Positions 1 through 8,006 of a stretch of 13,756 nucleotides of DNA are shown here, in pieces (within the stretch, counting starts at the first letter, position 1; each line of letters begins with the position of its first letter). The DNA comes from Thermoplasmata archaeon. GTDB taxonomy: Archaea; Thermoplasmatota; Thermoplasmata; Lutacidiplasmatales; UBA184. The translations under genes and the position numbers were made by a program. Under the pieces are notes generated by a model, which saw only the letters and a program-made list of their open reading frames with translations, ran no database searches and was not told where the DNA came from. The stretch covers positions 1 to 13,756 of the forward strand of contig JASHXS010000192.1 in the NCBI GenBank assembly GCA_030043405.1, given 5' to 3'.

Positions 1-114
1 GGGGTCACGCTCGAACGAGGAGGGGACACTATTTCAGTTGGGCGCCCCTCGGCGAGAGCGCTCCGGCACGCTGTGGCACGCGCTGGGGGGCCGGCGGAGC
101 GTCGCCCCCGGAAT
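1..114. other. Left flank with no supported gene
   Basis: This stretch lies downstream of the amidohydrolase stop codon and runs to the window edge. Open frames cross it on the plus strand, but they are arginine/proline/glycine-rich products of GC-rich DNA with no recognisable domain. I see no tRNA-like T-arm or CCA end and no clear terminator. It may be intergenic or the end of a gene outside the window. Confidence 0.4.
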
Positions 115-963
115 CTACCGAACTTTCCGAGGGAAGACCTTGAGCGGGTTCTCTTCCAGAATCTGTCGCTGCTGGTCGGCGGACAACCCGAGACCCCGGA
201 ACGCCTCAACGTTCGCCCGGATGTCTTTCACGCCCGGTCCGGGCCAGTCCGTCCCGAACAGGGCCTTGTCGGTCCACCGGGGGAGCGTCGGGAAGTATTC
301 GAGCAGCCGCGGCGGCGGGATCCCCGAAAGGTCAAGCCAGACGTTCGGGAATCGGCGGGCGAGGAAGACGGCCGTCTCCATCCAGATCGGTCGGCCGCCG
401 TGGGCAAGCACGATCGTCAGCTCGGGGAAATCCACCGCGACGTCGTCGAGCGGGAGGGGGTCCGCGAACCGATTCCGGGCGCGCGGGAACACCGAGGTAC
501 CGGTGTGGAAGATCACCGGCAGCTGGTGTCGACTGCAGGCCTCGTAGATCTCCCGCAGTTGCGGCCAGGTGCCGTCCACGTACCCGTTGGCCGGGAACAA
601 CTGGTGTGGGGGGTGGAGCTTGATCGCCCGCACTCCCAGGTCCTCGGCGAGATGGCGGATCTCGTCGGCCGGGTGGGGATGGTCAGGCCGGAGCCCCCCC
701 ACCGCGATCAGTCGCTCCGGCGCCGCGCGGCAGTACTCGCTCACGAAGTCGTTTGCCTTCTCCGTGTATCCGATCACGTCCGGCGCCACGTAGTTGATCA
801 GGGCGGCTCGCTCGACCTGGCACTGGTCGAGGTATTCCAAGAAGGCGGTGGGGTCCCGCAGGAAGCGGGCGGCCGTCGCCTCGGTGTACCCGAGCAGCCG
901 GACCGCCTCGGGTCGCATCTCCCAGATCGGGTTGATGTGGACGTGGCAGTCAGTGATGCCCAT
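115..963 (-). CDS. Amidohydrolase-family metal-dependent hydrolase (amidohydrolase_2 / TIM-barrel type)
   Basis: A 282-residue protein of the amidohydrolase_2 group, the family of ACMS decarboxylase and related lactone or carboxylate hydrolases, normally a cytoplasmic TIM-barrel with one catalytic metal. The sequence shows the N-terminal HxH metal motif (DCHVH, His7 and His9), a conserved KLH strand end (Lys115, His117), a metal-ligand histidine in IFHTG (His153), a second in LAHGG (His188), and the C-terminal catalytic aspartate in FGTDW (Asp239). All expected active-site positions are present and the length is normal for the family. The ATG at 963 is chosen because a TATA-like box sits 27 bases upstream, as expected for a leaderless transcript. 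It is transcribed away from the PH-domain gene. The substrate cannot be told from sequence or neighbours. Confidence 0.9.
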   Translation of the reverse strand: MGITDCHVHINPIWEMRPEAVRLLGYTEATAARFLRDPTAFLEYLDQCQVERAALINYVAPDVIGYTEKANDFVSEYCRAAPERLIAVGGLRPDHPHPADEIRHLAEDLGVRAIKLHPPHQLFPANGYVDGTWPQLREIYEACSRHQLPVIFHTGTSVFPRARNRFADPLPLDDVAVDFPELTIVLAHGGRPIWMETAVFLARRFPNVWLDLSGIPPPRLLEYFPTLPRWTDKALFGTDWPGPGVKDIRANVEAFRGLGLSADQQRQILEENPLKVFPRKVR

Positions 964-987
964 CGGGCGAGCCCACCCGGGCGCCCG

Positions 988-993
988 ATATAA
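988..993 (-). promoter_or_regulatory. TATA box for the amidohydrolase gene
   Basis: ATATAA on the plus strand (TTATAT on the minus strand) is an AT-only island in GC-rich DNA. Its centre is about 27 bases upstream of the ATG at 963, the archaeal TATA-to-start distance expected if transcription begins at the start codon. Confidence 0.6.
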
Positions 994-1024
994 GGCCCGG
1001 CGGAAAACGTCTCGAGAGGTGGGC

Positions 1025-1029
1025 TTAAG
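1025..1029 (+). promoter_or_regulatory. TATA-like box for the PH-domain protein gene
   Basis: The TTAAG island lies about 28 bases before the ATG at 1055, with no ribosome-binding site between them. This fits leaderless transcription and supports the chosen start over the in-frame ATG at 1082. The box is short and degenerate, so the call is tentative. Confidence 0.45.
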
Positions 1030-1054
1030 TGCGCATTCCCGCCTCCGACCCCCG

Positions 1055-1660
1055 ATGGCCGCGAGCGCTCCGGTCCGCGTGATGCCGAAGCTGCTGAAAG
1101 CGACGTACCTGGCCGACCAGGAGTACCTCCTCGAGGAGACCCGGGCGACGAAGCTGTTCTATTTCCCGGGACCCGTGGTGTGGACCTTGTTCTTCGGAGC
1201 CTTGGCGATCCTCTTCCGAGGCTCGCTCCTGGGACTCCAGACGCCGCTGACCTCGCCCCACTTCGGCCTCCCGACGAACGTCTGGCACTACATCGGGGAC
1301 TTCTTCGGCCTCCTTGCGATCCTGGGCCTGCTCTGGATCGTGGCCCGATACTTCCGGTGGCGCTCCACCGTCTATGCGGTCACGTCCCGTCGGGTCATCG
1401 TCCAGCGCGGCATCCTGGGACGCGATTTCGATGAGATCCCGGTCACCCAGGTGCGGGGCGTGGACGTCCACATGTCCTTCGGCCAGCGCATCCTCGGGTA
1501 CGGCACCGTTCGGGTCAGTTCGGAAGGGGGGACCCGACTGGGGAACGAGGACTGGAAAGGGATCCCTCGCCCGTTCAAGTTCCAGAAGGTCATCGAGAAC
1601 GCGACCCAGAACGTCTACCAGCCCGTCGTTCCCGCGGGCGGCGTCGCTCCGCCTCACTGA
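1055..1660 (+). CDS. Membrane protein with bacterial-type PH domain (bPH2 / DUF304-like)
   Basis: A 201-residue protein with two hydrophobic segments (about residues 36-60 and 77-100) followed by a PH-like domain (about 103-185). The domain shows the usual pattern of this family: a strand reading TVYAVTSRRVIVQRGIL, then a DEIP-x-TQVRGVDV stretch, then GQRILGYGTVRV. These proteins are thought to be membrane-anchored with the PH domain on the cytoplasmic face; their biochemical role is mostly unknown. The open frame extends upstream to about 794, but that part is antisense to the amidohydrolase. The ATG at 1055 fits the TATA-like box at 1025-1029; ATG 1082 is the alternative. It precedes fixC by 86 bases, but fixC has its own promoter-like box, so a shared operon is not implied. 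Confidence 0.8.
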   Translation: MAASAPVRVMPKLLKATYLADQEYLLEETRATKLFYFPGPVVWTLFFGALAILFRGSLLGLQTPLTSPHFGLPTNVWHYIGDFFGLLAILGLLWIVARYFRWRSTVYAVTSRRVIVQRGILGRDFDEIPVTQVRGVDVHMSFGQRILGYGTVRVSSEGGTRLGNEDWKGIPRPFKFQKVIENATQNVYQPVVPAGGVAPPH

Positions 1661-1712
1661 GTCGCGGCGCCCGTTCCTCCCCAGGCCTCGGGTCCCGTCG
1701 CCCGACGCATCG

Positions 1713-1718
1713 TTAAAT
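1713..1718 (+). promoter_or_regulatory. TATA-like box for fixC
   Basis: TTAAAT is the only AT-rich island in the gap before fixC. Its centre is about 31 bases upstream of the ATG at 1747, which predicts a leader of roughly five bases. Confidence 0.55.
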
Positions 1719-1746
1719 CCGCCTCCCGACCTCTCGGCCGACCATC

Positions 1747-3048
1747 ATGGCTGACGACTTCGACGTGATCGTCGTGGGCGCCGGCATGGCCGGTTCGTCG
1801 GCCGCGATTCGACTGGCCCAGGGTGGGGCGAACGTGCTCCTGCTGGAGCGAGGCAGCGAGGCCGGTGCGAAGAACCTCTCGGGCGGGGTGCTGTGGGGCC
1901 ACGACCTCGACCGGATCCTGCCCGGCTGGGCGAACGAGATGCCCGTCGAGCGGCACCTGGTGCGGAAGCGATTCGGCTTCCTGTCGCCCGAGAGCGCCGT
2001 CTCCTTCGACATGGACGACGGGGCCTGGCGCCGGCCCCCGTACGTCGCCCACACGGTCCTCCGCGCTCGGACCGATGCGTGGCTCGCCAAGAAGGCCGAG
2101 GAAGCGGGGGCGACGGTGGTCACGTCGGTCCCGGTCGACCGGCTGAATTGGGAGGGTTCGAAGGTCCACGGCGTGGTCCAGGGCGGCGAGACCATGACCG
2201 CCCCGGTGACGATCATCGCGGACGGGGCGAACTCGCGGGTCACGCTGGGGACCCCCATCCGTCCAAGTCCGCGCCTGAGCGGAGAAGCGACGGAGCTCGG
2301 GATCAAGGAGGTCTACAAGCTCGATGCGAGCCGCCTCGAGGATCGGTTCTCGGTCGGCCCGGGCGAGGGCCACGCCGAGGAGTGGGTCGCCGGGATGTTC
2401 CCGCCGGGCGTGATGGGCGGCGGATTCCTGTACACGAACGCCGACACCCTCTCCGTCGGGCTCATCCTCAACGTTCAGTCGCTGTTCGGCCGGAAGGTCG
2501 CCTCGCACGACCTCATCGAGCAGTTCCGCTCGCACCCGGCGATCGCGAGCCGCCTCCGCGACGCCGAACTCGTCGAGTACGGGGCGAAGCTGATCAGCTC
2601 GGGGTGGGCCAGCCGGCCGGCGTCCTTCTACGGGGAGGGCTGGATGGTCGTGGGGGATGCCGCCGGGTTCGTCTTCTCGAACGGGATCGTCATCCAGGGC
2701 ATGAACTACGCCGTGCGGAGCGGGCTCGAGGCCGCCGAGACGGCGCTCGCCGCCCGCGCGGCGAAGGAAGCCTCCGCGGCCCGGCTGGCCGACTACGAGC
2801 GCCGGTTGGAACGGGTCGGGATTCTCGGCGACTTCCGGGACTTCGAGTCGATGGACCGGGTGAAGTGGAACCCACGGTTCTACACGGCCTATCCGAAGTT
2901 CGCGACCGCCCTCTTCCACGGGATGATGACGGAGACCGGGGCGCCGAAGGAGCACCTGCGTCGGATGCTCCGCCGGGCCCAGAAGGCCGCCGGGCTGTCC
3001 GTCCTGACCTTGGCGAAGGATGGGCTCGACGTCGTGCGGGACCTCTGA
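1747..3048 (+). CDS. fixC: FixC-type electron transfer flavoprotein-quinone oxidoreductase (FAD dehydrogenase)
   Basis: A 433-residue FAD-dependent dehydrogenase of the FixC/ETF-QO group (geranylgeranyl-reductase-like superfamily), which takes electrons from EtfAB and passes them to membrane quinone. An N-terminal Rossmann motif, VVGAGMAGS (Gly11, Gly13, Gly16), is followed by the FAD ribose-binding glutamate Glu34 in LLLERG. A KNLSGG segment follows, and the second FAD motif is GDAAG with Asp304. Length matches bacterial FixC (about 430). No iron-sulfur cysteine cluster is present, so unlike mitochondrial ETF-QO it would need the separate ferredoxin-like FixX, which is not in this window; the next gene is instead an acetyltransferase. 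EtfA and EtfB lie just beyond, on the other strand, which supports the role. A geranylgeranyl reductase is the main alternative, but the context and the KNLSGG motif favour FixC. Confidence 0.88.
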   Translation: MADDFDVIVVGAGMAGSSAAIRLAQGGANVLLLERGSEAGAKNLSGGVLWGHDLDRILPGWANEMPVERHLVRKRFGFLSPESAVSFDMDDGAWRRPPYVAHTVLRARTDAWLAKKAEEAGATVVTSVPVDRLNWEGSKVHGVVQGGETMTAPVTIIADGANSRVTLGTPIRPSPRLSGEATELGIKEVYKLDASRLEDRFSVGPGEGHAEEWVAGMFPPGVMGGGFLYTNADTLSVGLILNVQSLFGRKVASHDLIEQFRSHPAIASRLRDAELVEYGAKLISSGWASRPASFYGEGWMVVGDAAGFVFSNGIVIQGMNYAVRSGLEAAETALAARAAKEASAARLADYERRLERVGILGDFRDFESMDRVKWNPRFYTAYPKFATALFHGMMTETGAPKEHLRRMLRRAQKAAGLSVLTLAKDGLDVVRDL

Positions 3049-3686
3049 TGACGACGCCCCGCCGGGCGAGGTCCGCCCGCCGGGCGCGCCTGCGGCCCGC
3101 CACCCTGCGCGACCTCGAAACGCTGGTCGACCACCGGCTCGCGATGTGGCGCGACATCGGGAACCGGACCGAACGCGCCCTGCGGGAACATGCACCGCAT
3201 TACCGGTCGTGGTTGCGACAGCGATTGCGAACCGGCGAGGTCGAGGTCGTCATCGCCGAGACGGGCGGGGTCCCGGTCGCGTCGGGCGCCCTCTGGTGGA
3301 TGCCCGAACAGCCGCGCCCCGGCCTCGCTGGGGAGCGTCGGCCGTACATCCTCTCGATGTACACGCACCCCGCGCATCGAGGGCGGGGGTTGGCCAGTGC
3401 CATCGTCGTAGACCTGGTCCGGCGCGCCCGGCGCGGGGGTGCGAGCCGGGTAACCTTGCACGCCTCCACCCAGGGCCGGTCCGTCTACGCGCGCCTCGGG
3501 TTCGAGGACTCCAACGAGATGCGGAAACAACTCTCGCCCAAGGGGTATCGACGCGGGACGGGACCGGCGGCTAGGCCGACCGCACCCGCCGAATCTCGGC
3601 CGTCAACGCCGGCACGATCTGGAAGAGGTCCCCCACGATCCCGTAGTCGGCCACTCGGAAGATCGGCGCGCTCGCGTCCGAGTTGA
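3048..3686 (+). CDS. GNAT-family N-acetyltransferase
   Basis: A 212-residue protein whose first 165 residues form a GNAT domain. The acetyl-CoA pyrophosphate loop is seen as [13 protein letters not shown] (Arg/Gly-x-x-Gly-x-Gly/Ala type, residues 104-116), and the C-terminal motif as [16 protein letters not shown] (143-158), typical of small-molecule or N-terminal acetyltransferases. The ATG shares its A with the fixC stop codon (TGATG), so the two are translationally coupled. After about residue 168 the protein becomes a low-complexity Arg/Pro/Ser tail; this tail is antisense to the last 116 bases of etfA and is probably shaped by that gene's coding needs. The tail could also be an artefact of a missing base, because a TAG lies at 3572-3574 in another frame. 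The acceptor substrate is unknown. Confidence 0.8.
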   Translation: MTTPRRARSARRARLRPATLRDLETLVDHRLAMWRDIGNRTERALREHAPHYRSWLRQRLRTGEVEVVIAETGGVPVASGALWWMPEQPRPGLAGERRPYILSMYTHPAHRGRGLASAIVVDLVRRARRGGASRVTLHASTQGRSVYARLGFEDSNEMRKQLSPKGYRRGTGPAARPTAPAESRPSTPARSGRGPPRSRSRPLGRSARSRPS

Positions 3687-4551
3687 TCGCCACGATCACG
3701 CGGGAACTTACCATCCCCACGAGGTGCTGGATCGCGCCGGAGATCCCGACCGCGATGTAGAGCTGGGGAGACACCGACCGGCCGGTCTGCCCGACCTGGA
3801 ACGAGCCCGGTCTCCACCCGGCATCGGTCACCGCCCTCGAGGCCCCCACGGCCGCGCCCAGCGCCGCCGCCAGCTCTTCGACGAGATGGAAATTCTCGGC
3901 CGTGCGCACGCCCCGACCCCCCGACACGACTATGGAGGCATCTCCAAGAGAGGGACCAAGGCCGGCGGCCGTCGCCTCAACGCCGGTCCGCTTCGGTCCG
4001 AGGAGCGGCGCGGGGTCTTCGGGCCGGGCGAGGGGCTCGACCGTGGGGCTCGCGGGGGCCGAGGGGGGCGGGGGAAACGCGTGGGGGCGCACCGAGAGGA
4101 CCCGTCGGGGCCCCGCCAGCGTGCGGGTCTCCGTGGCGCGACCGCCGAAGACGGGACGACGGATTCGCAGCGCTCCGTCGGCCGGTGTCACTTCCGTCAC
4201 CCCGTTCGCCGCCGAGGCCTTCCATTTCACAGCCAGGCGCGCCACCAGATCACGCCCGTAGGTCGTGCCTCCGATGAGGATCGTATCCGCCCCGACCCGA
4301 TCCGCGGCCGCGGCCACCGAAGCGGCGCCGGCGCAGGGCGGCGCGCCCTCGAGGGACGGGTCGTCGGCGACGAGGACGCGGGCGAGCCCGTACTGGCCAA
4401 GGTCGGAGGCCGACTCCCGCGCGCCCGGACCCGCGGCGAACCCGACGACCGCGGCGGTCGTGCCGGCGAGGGAGATGCCTACGGCGATGGCGTCCAGGCT
4501 CGCCGCGGCGAGCCGGCCCCCCGTGCGCTCGGCGACCACCAACACGGTCAT
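3571..4551 (-). CDS. etfA: Electron transfer flavoprotein alpha subunit
   Basis: A 326-residue EtfA/FixB protein, the FAD-carrying subunit that shuttles electrons from acyl-CoA dehydrogenases to FixC. The N-terminal ETF domain (1 to about 160) has [18 protein letters not shown] (90-107). A proline-rich linker (about 160-185) follows. The C-terminal FAD domain shows VVSGGRG (208-214), the signature [20 protein letters not shown] (254-273) and [13 protein letters not shown] (286-298). All hallmark FAD contacts are recognisable and the length is typical. The start is the ATG at 4551, whose first bases overlap the etfB stop (ATGA), with an AAGGTG ribosome-binding site just upstream; the frame stays open farther upstream but only antisense to or within etfB. 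The final 116 bases overlap the converging GNAT gene. Confidence 0.93.
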   Translation of the reverse strand: MTVLVVAERTGGRLAAASLDAIAVGISLAGTTAAVVGFAAGPGARESASDLGQYGLARVLVADDPSLEGAPPCAGAASVAAAADRVGADTILIGGTTYGRDLVARLAVKWKASAANGVTEVTPADGALRIRRPVFGGRATETRTLAGPRRVLSVRPHAFPPPPSAPASPTVEPLARPEDPAPLLGPKRTGVEATAAGLGPSLGDASIVVSGGRGVRTAENFHLVEELAAALGAAVGASRAVTDAGWRPGSFQVGQTGRSVSPQLYIAVGISGAIQHLVGMVSSRVIVAINSDASAPIFRVADYGIVGDLFQIVPALTAEIRRVRSA

Positions 4552-5327
4552 GGCAACACCTTGGCTTCCTCGCGCAGGATCCGTACGAGCTTCTGCGCGG
4601 CTTCTTCGGGCGTCTTGTATTCGATCAGCTTCGCCCCAGTACGGGGCGCGGGAAGTTCGAACTTCTCGGGCTGGCCCGCGCCGGGCGGGACGGACGGATC
4701 CGCATGGACCTTCGCGACCGTCGCCTTTCGGGATTTGAGGATGTTCGGCAGCTTCGCGGTCCGCGGGTCGTTCCACGCCTGTTGGAGGCCGACCACGAGC
4801 GGCGCGGGGGCCTCCCACCGCTCCGCCCCCGCTTCCGTCGCGCGCTGGAAGCGGAACCGGCTCGTGCCCGCGTCCCAGCGCAGGTCGGTCACGTAGTTGA
4901 GGTCCGGTAGTCCGAGGTGTTCGCCCAGCGCACCGGAGAACAGTCCGGACTCGTCGTCGCCCCCCTGCTTCCCGCACAGCAGCAGGTCCGGGAGCGGCGA
5001 GCGGACGACCGCCGCGATGGCTCCCGCCGCCCGGATGGAGTCGGCTGCGAACTCGGCCGGGGCCTCGACCCAGGTCGCTCGATCGCACCCGAGCGCGAGC
5101 GACGCTCGAAGCACTTCTTCGGTACGGGGGGCCGGACCGCAGGCGACGACATGGACGGTCGACCCGGCGACGGCCTCCTTCAGCAGGAGGGCCTGCTCGA
5201 CCGCCGACTCGTCGTAGCCGGCCAGGACGAACTTGACGCCGTCCGCATCGAGCGTCTGGCCGTTCGGGGCGACGCGCAACCGGGTCTCCGCCTCCGGGAC
5301 CGGCCGCACGCAGACGACGATCTCCAC
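4548..5327 (-). CDS. etfB: Electron transfer flavoprotein beta subunit
   Basis: A 259-residue EtfB/FixA protein, partner of EtfA in carrying electrons from acyl-CoA oxidation. Visible landmarks are the N-terminal strand IVVCVRPVP (3-11), a nucleotide-binding segment LLCGKQGGDDESGLFSGALG (116-135), and the C-terminal ETF-beta signature region with LVVGLQQAWNDPRTAKLPN, in which the usual Asn-Glu-Pro is Asn-Asp-Pro. Length is normal. The start must be the GTG at 5327: the frame is closed upstream by a stop inside the acyl-CoA dehydrogenase end, and no other start codon lies between. It begins 15 bases after that gene's stop and overlaps etfA by four bases, so the three form one operon. Confidence 0.93.
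   Translation of the reverse strand: MEIVVCVRPVPEAETRLRVAPNGQTLDADGVKFVLAGYDESAVEQALLLKEAVAGSTVHVVACGPAPRTEEVLRASLALGCDRATWVEAPAEFAADSIRAAGAIAAVVRSPLPDLLLCGKQGGDDESGLFSGALGEHLGLPDLNYVTDLRWDAGTSRFRFQRATEAGAERWEAPAPLVVGLQQAWNDPRTAKLPNILKSRKATVAKVHADPSVPPGAGQPEKFELPAPRTGAKLIEYKTPEEAAQKLVRILREEAKVLP
4557..4562 (-). promoter_or_regulatory. etfA: Ribosome-binding site for etfA
   Basis: AAGGTG on the minus strand, six bases before the ATG at 4551, matches the archaeal anti-Shine-Dalgarno complement (GGAGGTG). It fixes the etfA start inside the end of etfB and fits translation of an internal operon gene. Confidence 0.55.
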
Positions 5328-5342
5328 GGAGGAACCTGCGGA

Positions 5343-6491
5343 CTACGCGTAGGCGCGAAGCAGTTCCCGGGCCATCACCGAGCGCTGGATCTCGTTGGCG
5401 CCCTCATAGATCTGTGTGAGCTTGGCATCGCGCAGGAGCTTCTCGACCGGATACTCCTTCATGTAGCCATATCCGCCGAACGTCTGGATCGCCTCGTCCG
5501 CCACCTGGAGCGCGGAGTCCGAGGCGAAGCACTTCGCGATCGAGGACTCGAGCGTCCCTCGTTGTCCCCGGTCGATCGCCCAGGCCGCGTGCCAGGTCAG
5601 CAGACGGGCCGCGTGGACCGCCTGCACCATGTTGGCGAGCCTGATCTGGATCGCCTGGTGCTCGGAGATCGGCTTCCCGAACGAATGGCGCTTGAGCGAG
5701 TACGCCGCGGCGTGGTCGAGCGCGGCCTGCGCAATCCCGGTCGCCAGGGCGCCGATGGGCGTCCGCGTCTGGTCCAGGGTCCGCATCGCCAGGGCGAACC
5801 CTTCACCGTCCGCCCCGAGTCGGTCGCGGACGGGGACTCGCACGTCCTCGAATCGGACGGTGCTGGTCGAGGAGGCGCGATGGCCCATCTTCTCCTCGTC
5901 CTTCCCCGGGGTGACGCCGGGCGTGCTCCGCGGCACCACGAACGCGGTGATCCCCCGGTGTCGCAACGAAGGATCGACCGTGGCGAAGACGGTGTAGAGC
6001 GACGCGTGCGGGGCGTTGGTGATGAAGCACTTCTCCCCGTTGAGGACGTACTGGTCCCCTTCGCGACGGGCGAGCGTGCGAAGCGCCCCGGCGTCGCTGC
6101 CGCCTGACGGCTCGGTCAGGCAGAAGGACGCAAACTGGTACTGCGCGCAGAAGGGCTTCAGGAATCGTTCCTTCTGCTCGGGGCTCCCGCCGAGGATGAT
6201 CGGTTCGAGGGCCAGGCAGTTGGCGATCACGGACGTCGTCATGCCGCCGCACGCGTAGGCGAGCTCCTCGACGATGAGGCACTGTTCGAACAGCGCCAGC
6301 CCGCTCCCGCCGTACTCCGCGGGTACGTTGAGGTTCATCAGCCCGAGGTCGTACGCCTTCCGGTAGATCTCGTCGGGGAACCGAGCCGCCCGGTCGCACT
6401 CCGCCGCGTGCGGTGCCATCTCCGTTCGAGCGAATTTCCGGGCCAGGTCCCGGAGGCTTTCCTGCTCCGGTGTGAGGGAGAAATCGGGCAT
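5343..6491 (-). CDS. Acyl-CoA dehydrogenase (medium-chain-like)
   Basis: A 382-residue flavoprotein that oxidises acyl-CoA to trans-2-enoyl-CoA, the first step of beta-oxidation, and donates electrons to EtfAB. It begins with [18 protein letters not shown]. It carries the FAD/substrate motif [13 protein letters not shown] (123-135), the [10 protein letters not shown] strand (151-160), a second signature [19 protein letters not shown] (264-282), [18 protein letters not shown] (338-355) and the catalytic-base motif [10 protein letters not shown] with Glu363, the position of the catalytic glutamate in medium-chain enzymes. The LDQTRTP segment (239-245) resembles the medium-chain FDKTRPP region, but chain-length preference is inference. 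I prefer ATG 6491 over ATG 6509 because the TATA box at 6525-6529 predicts transcription starting near 6500. It leads the operon with etfB and etfA. Confidence 0.93.
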   Translation of the reverse strand: MPDFSLTPEQESLRDLARKFARTEMAPHAAECDRAARFPDEIYRKAYDLGLMNLNVPAEYGGSGLALFEQCLIVEELAYACGGMTTSVIANCLALEPIILGGSPEQKERFLKPFCAQYQFASFCLTEPSGGSDAGALRTLARREGDQYVLNGEKCFITNAPHASLYTVFATVDPSLRHRGITAFVVPRSTPGVTPGKDEEKMGHRASSTSTVRFEDVRVPVRDRLGADGEGFALAMRTLDQTRTPIGALATGIAQAALDHAAAYSLKRHSFGKPISEHQAIQIRLANMVQAVHAARLLTWHAAWAIDRGQRGTLESSIAKCFASDSALQVADEAIQTFGGYGYMKEYPVEKLLRDAKLTQIYEGANEIQRSVMARELLRAYA

Positions 6492-6524
6492 CGTGGGCCG
6501 AACCGCCATACCACCGGGACCCGC

Positions 6525-6529
6525 TATAT
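6525..6529. promoter_or_regulatory. TATAT box between acyl-CoA dehydrogenase and larB, possibly used in both directions
   Basis: TATAT is the only AT-rich island between the two divergent genes and reads almost the same on both strands. Its centre lies 25 bases before the larB ATG at 6552, giving a leaderless transcript. It lies 36 bases before the dehydrogenase ATG at 6491, giving a leader of about ten bases. With no second candidate box, one element may serve both. Confidence 0.5.
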
Positions 6530-6551
6530 CACGGCTTGGGTCGCGGGGGAC

Positions 6552-7310
6552 ATGACCCGCACCGGGAACTCCATGGGGAGTCGCCGGCCGGGTCGTACCC
6601 TCACGGTCGGCCGACTGGCCCGGATCGACCGGGACCGTCCGCGTCGCGTCGGAGTTCCCGAGGTGATCCTGGGCGAGGGGAAGCAGGTCGGACACCTGCT
6701 CCAGATCCTCCGTCGGCTCCATGCCGCGGGAACGGGGGCCCTCGTCTCCCGCCCCACTGCAACGCAGCAACGAGCGATGGCGTCGGCCGCCCGGTCCAGC
6801 CTCCCGCTCCGCTCGTTGGCGGCCGGTCGGGTCTGGCGTCTGGAGGGCCCCCTCGGGGCCCAGTACCGGCCCGGCAAGGTGGCGGTCGTGACCGCGGGCA
6901 CGAGCGACATCCCCCTCGCCGACGAAGCGGTCGCGATCCTCACCGAGCTCGGGGTGGGTGTGGGGGTCGTCCACGATGTCGGGGTCGCAGGTCTCCACCG
7001 GTTGCTGACCGCACTCCGGAAGCTGGAGCGCCACCGCCCGGAGCTCTACTTGGTGTTCGCCGGCCGGGAGGGCGCCCTCCCGACGGTCGTAGCAGGGCTG
7101 GTCCACGCCCCGGTCGTGGGCGTCCCGACCTCGGTGGGGTATGGGCGGGGAGGACGGGGCGAGGCGGCCCTCAACGCCATGCTGCAGTCGTGTGCCCCGC
7201 TCGCCGTGGTGAACATCGACGCGGCCGTGCCCGCCGCCCTGTTCGCGGCCCAGCGATTTGCCGTCCCGCTCCCACGACCCCGCGCTCGTCGGTCGGGCTC
7301 GCGTCGATGA
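6552..7310 (+). CDS. larB: LarB-like nickel-pincer cofactor biosynthesis protein
   Basis: A 252-residue protein of the LarB family (older name: AIR carboxylase-like, PurE-related). In the lactate racemase system LarB carboxylates nicotinic acid adenine dinucleotide and hydrolyses it to the biscarboxylated mononucleotide, the first step toward the nickel-pincer nucleotide. Visible family marks are an N-terminal [11 protein letters not shown] (34-44), then [17 protein letters not shown] (110-126), [11 protein letters not shown] (142-152), [16 protein letters not shown] (169-184), VPTSVGYG (191-198) and [11 protein letters not shown] (213-223). Cys214 is the conserved cysteine of this motif, thought to attack the nicotinate ring. 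The C-terminal part is the PurE-like fold. The ATG at 6552 is 25 bases after a TATA box; ATG 6573 is the alternative. No larA, larC or larE is in the window. A PurE-type AIR carboxylase is much less likely. Confidence 0.87.
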   Translation: MTRTGNSMGSRRPGRTLTVGRLARIDRDRPRRVGVPEVILGEGKQVGHLLQILRRLHAAGTGALVSRPTATQQRAMASAARSSLPLRSLAAGRVWRLEGPLGAQYRPGKVAVVTAGTSDIPLADEAVAILTELGVGVGVVHDVGVAGLHRLLTALRKLERHRPELYLVFAGREGALPTVVAGLVHAPVVGVPTSVGYGRGGRGEAALNAMLQSCAPLAVVNIDAAVPAALFAAQRFAVPLPRPRARRSGSRR

Positions 7311-7990
7311 GCGGCGATCCCGGGGATCCGGGCTGGCCGGACTTGGAGGCCCGACGGGCCGGTTTCGAGCGCATGTATCGGACCCAGCCGGAGCGGTTCG
7401 GCGGGCCGGCGAGCCGATTCTGCGAGTGGGCCCTCCCGGTCCTGTCGGAGCTCGTGCCCTCCGGGCGGCTGCTCGAGCTGGGGTCCGGCCCGGGTCGCGA
7501 CGCCCGACGTCTGGCCCGGGCCGGCTATGAGGTCCGCGCCACGGACTACGCCCGGGCCGCGATCGAACGAGCTCAGGCGGACCCGGCGACTCCGCCCAAC
7601 CTGCGGTTCGAGGCGGTCGACGCCGTCGCCGCCGTCCGGGGGGAGGACGACAGCTCGCTGGATGTCGTCTATGCCCATGCCCTCTACATGATGCTCCCGG
7701 ACTCCGAGCTCTCGGCCGTCCTCCGGGAGACGCATCGGGCGCTCCGACCCGGGGGTCTGCACCTCTTCGGGGTCCGGTCGGTGACGGACCCCCAGGCCTC
7801 CCTGGGCGAGGAAGTCGCCCCCGACGTCCGGCGCCGTACGGACCCGCCCGCGGGCGCGGTGATCGCCGCGCCCTACCGTTACTTCCGGCCGGAGACCATC
7901 GATCGGCTGACCGCCCAGGGGTTCGAACGGGCCCGGACGGATTTCCGGTCGGACCTCCACTTCTGGTTCATCGCCGACCGGCGCCCCTGA
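7307..7990 (+). CDS. Class I SAM-dependent methyltransferase
   Basis: A 227-residue methyltransferase with a seven-strand Rossmann core. Motif I is [16 protein letters not shown] (55-70), binding S-adenosylmethionine; Asp80 at the end of the next strand (VRATDYA) would hold the ribose; motif post-III is [12 protein letters not shown] (145-156). The N-terminal helix (about 12-50) and C-terminal region (185-225) are not diagnostic. The start ATG overlaps the larB stop by four bases (ATGA), which implies a joint transcript and coupled translation. The acceptor is unknown; the family includes small-molecule, thiopurine-like and tellurite-type methyltransferases. A link to LarB chemistry is possible only by context. 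Confidence 0.85.
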   Translation: MSGDPGDPGWPDLEARRAGFERMYRTQPERFGGPASRFCEWALPVLSELVPSGRLLELGSGPGRDARRLARAGYEVRATDYARAAIERAQADPATPPNLRFEAVDAVAAVRGEDDSSLDVVYAHALYMMLPDSELSAVLRETHRALRPGGLHLFGVRSVTDPQASLGEEVAPDVRRRTDPPAGAVIAAPYRYFRPETIDRLTAQGFERARTDFRSDLHFWFIADRRP

Positions 7991-8006
7991 CGGGGGCGCC
8001 CCGTCG

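Noticed and set aside
1..114. A tRNA or other RNA gene in the left flank
   Set aside because: A CTCGAACGAG inverted motif is present, but no cloverleaf arms or T-arm consensus could be built around it.
73..993. A 306-codon plus-strand open frame opposite the amidohydrolase
   Set aside because: It is antisense to a protein with every amidohydrolase active-site motif, and its own product resembles no family.
1654..3195. A 513-codon minus-strand open frame opposite fixC
   Set aside because: It is an Arg/Pro/Gly/His-rich shadow of the real gene caused by high GC at third codon positions; no domain is recognisable, while the plus strand carries a full FixC.
3724..4896. A 390-codon plus-strand open frame opposite etfA and etfB
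   Set aside because: It is an antisense shadow; both Etf proteins are complete with their signatures on the minus strand.
6507..6509. Upstream ATG as start of the acyl-CoA dehydrogenase
   Set aside because: The TATA box predicts transcription starting near 6500, downstream of this codon, and the family typically begins near the DFSLT segment just after the ATG at 6491.
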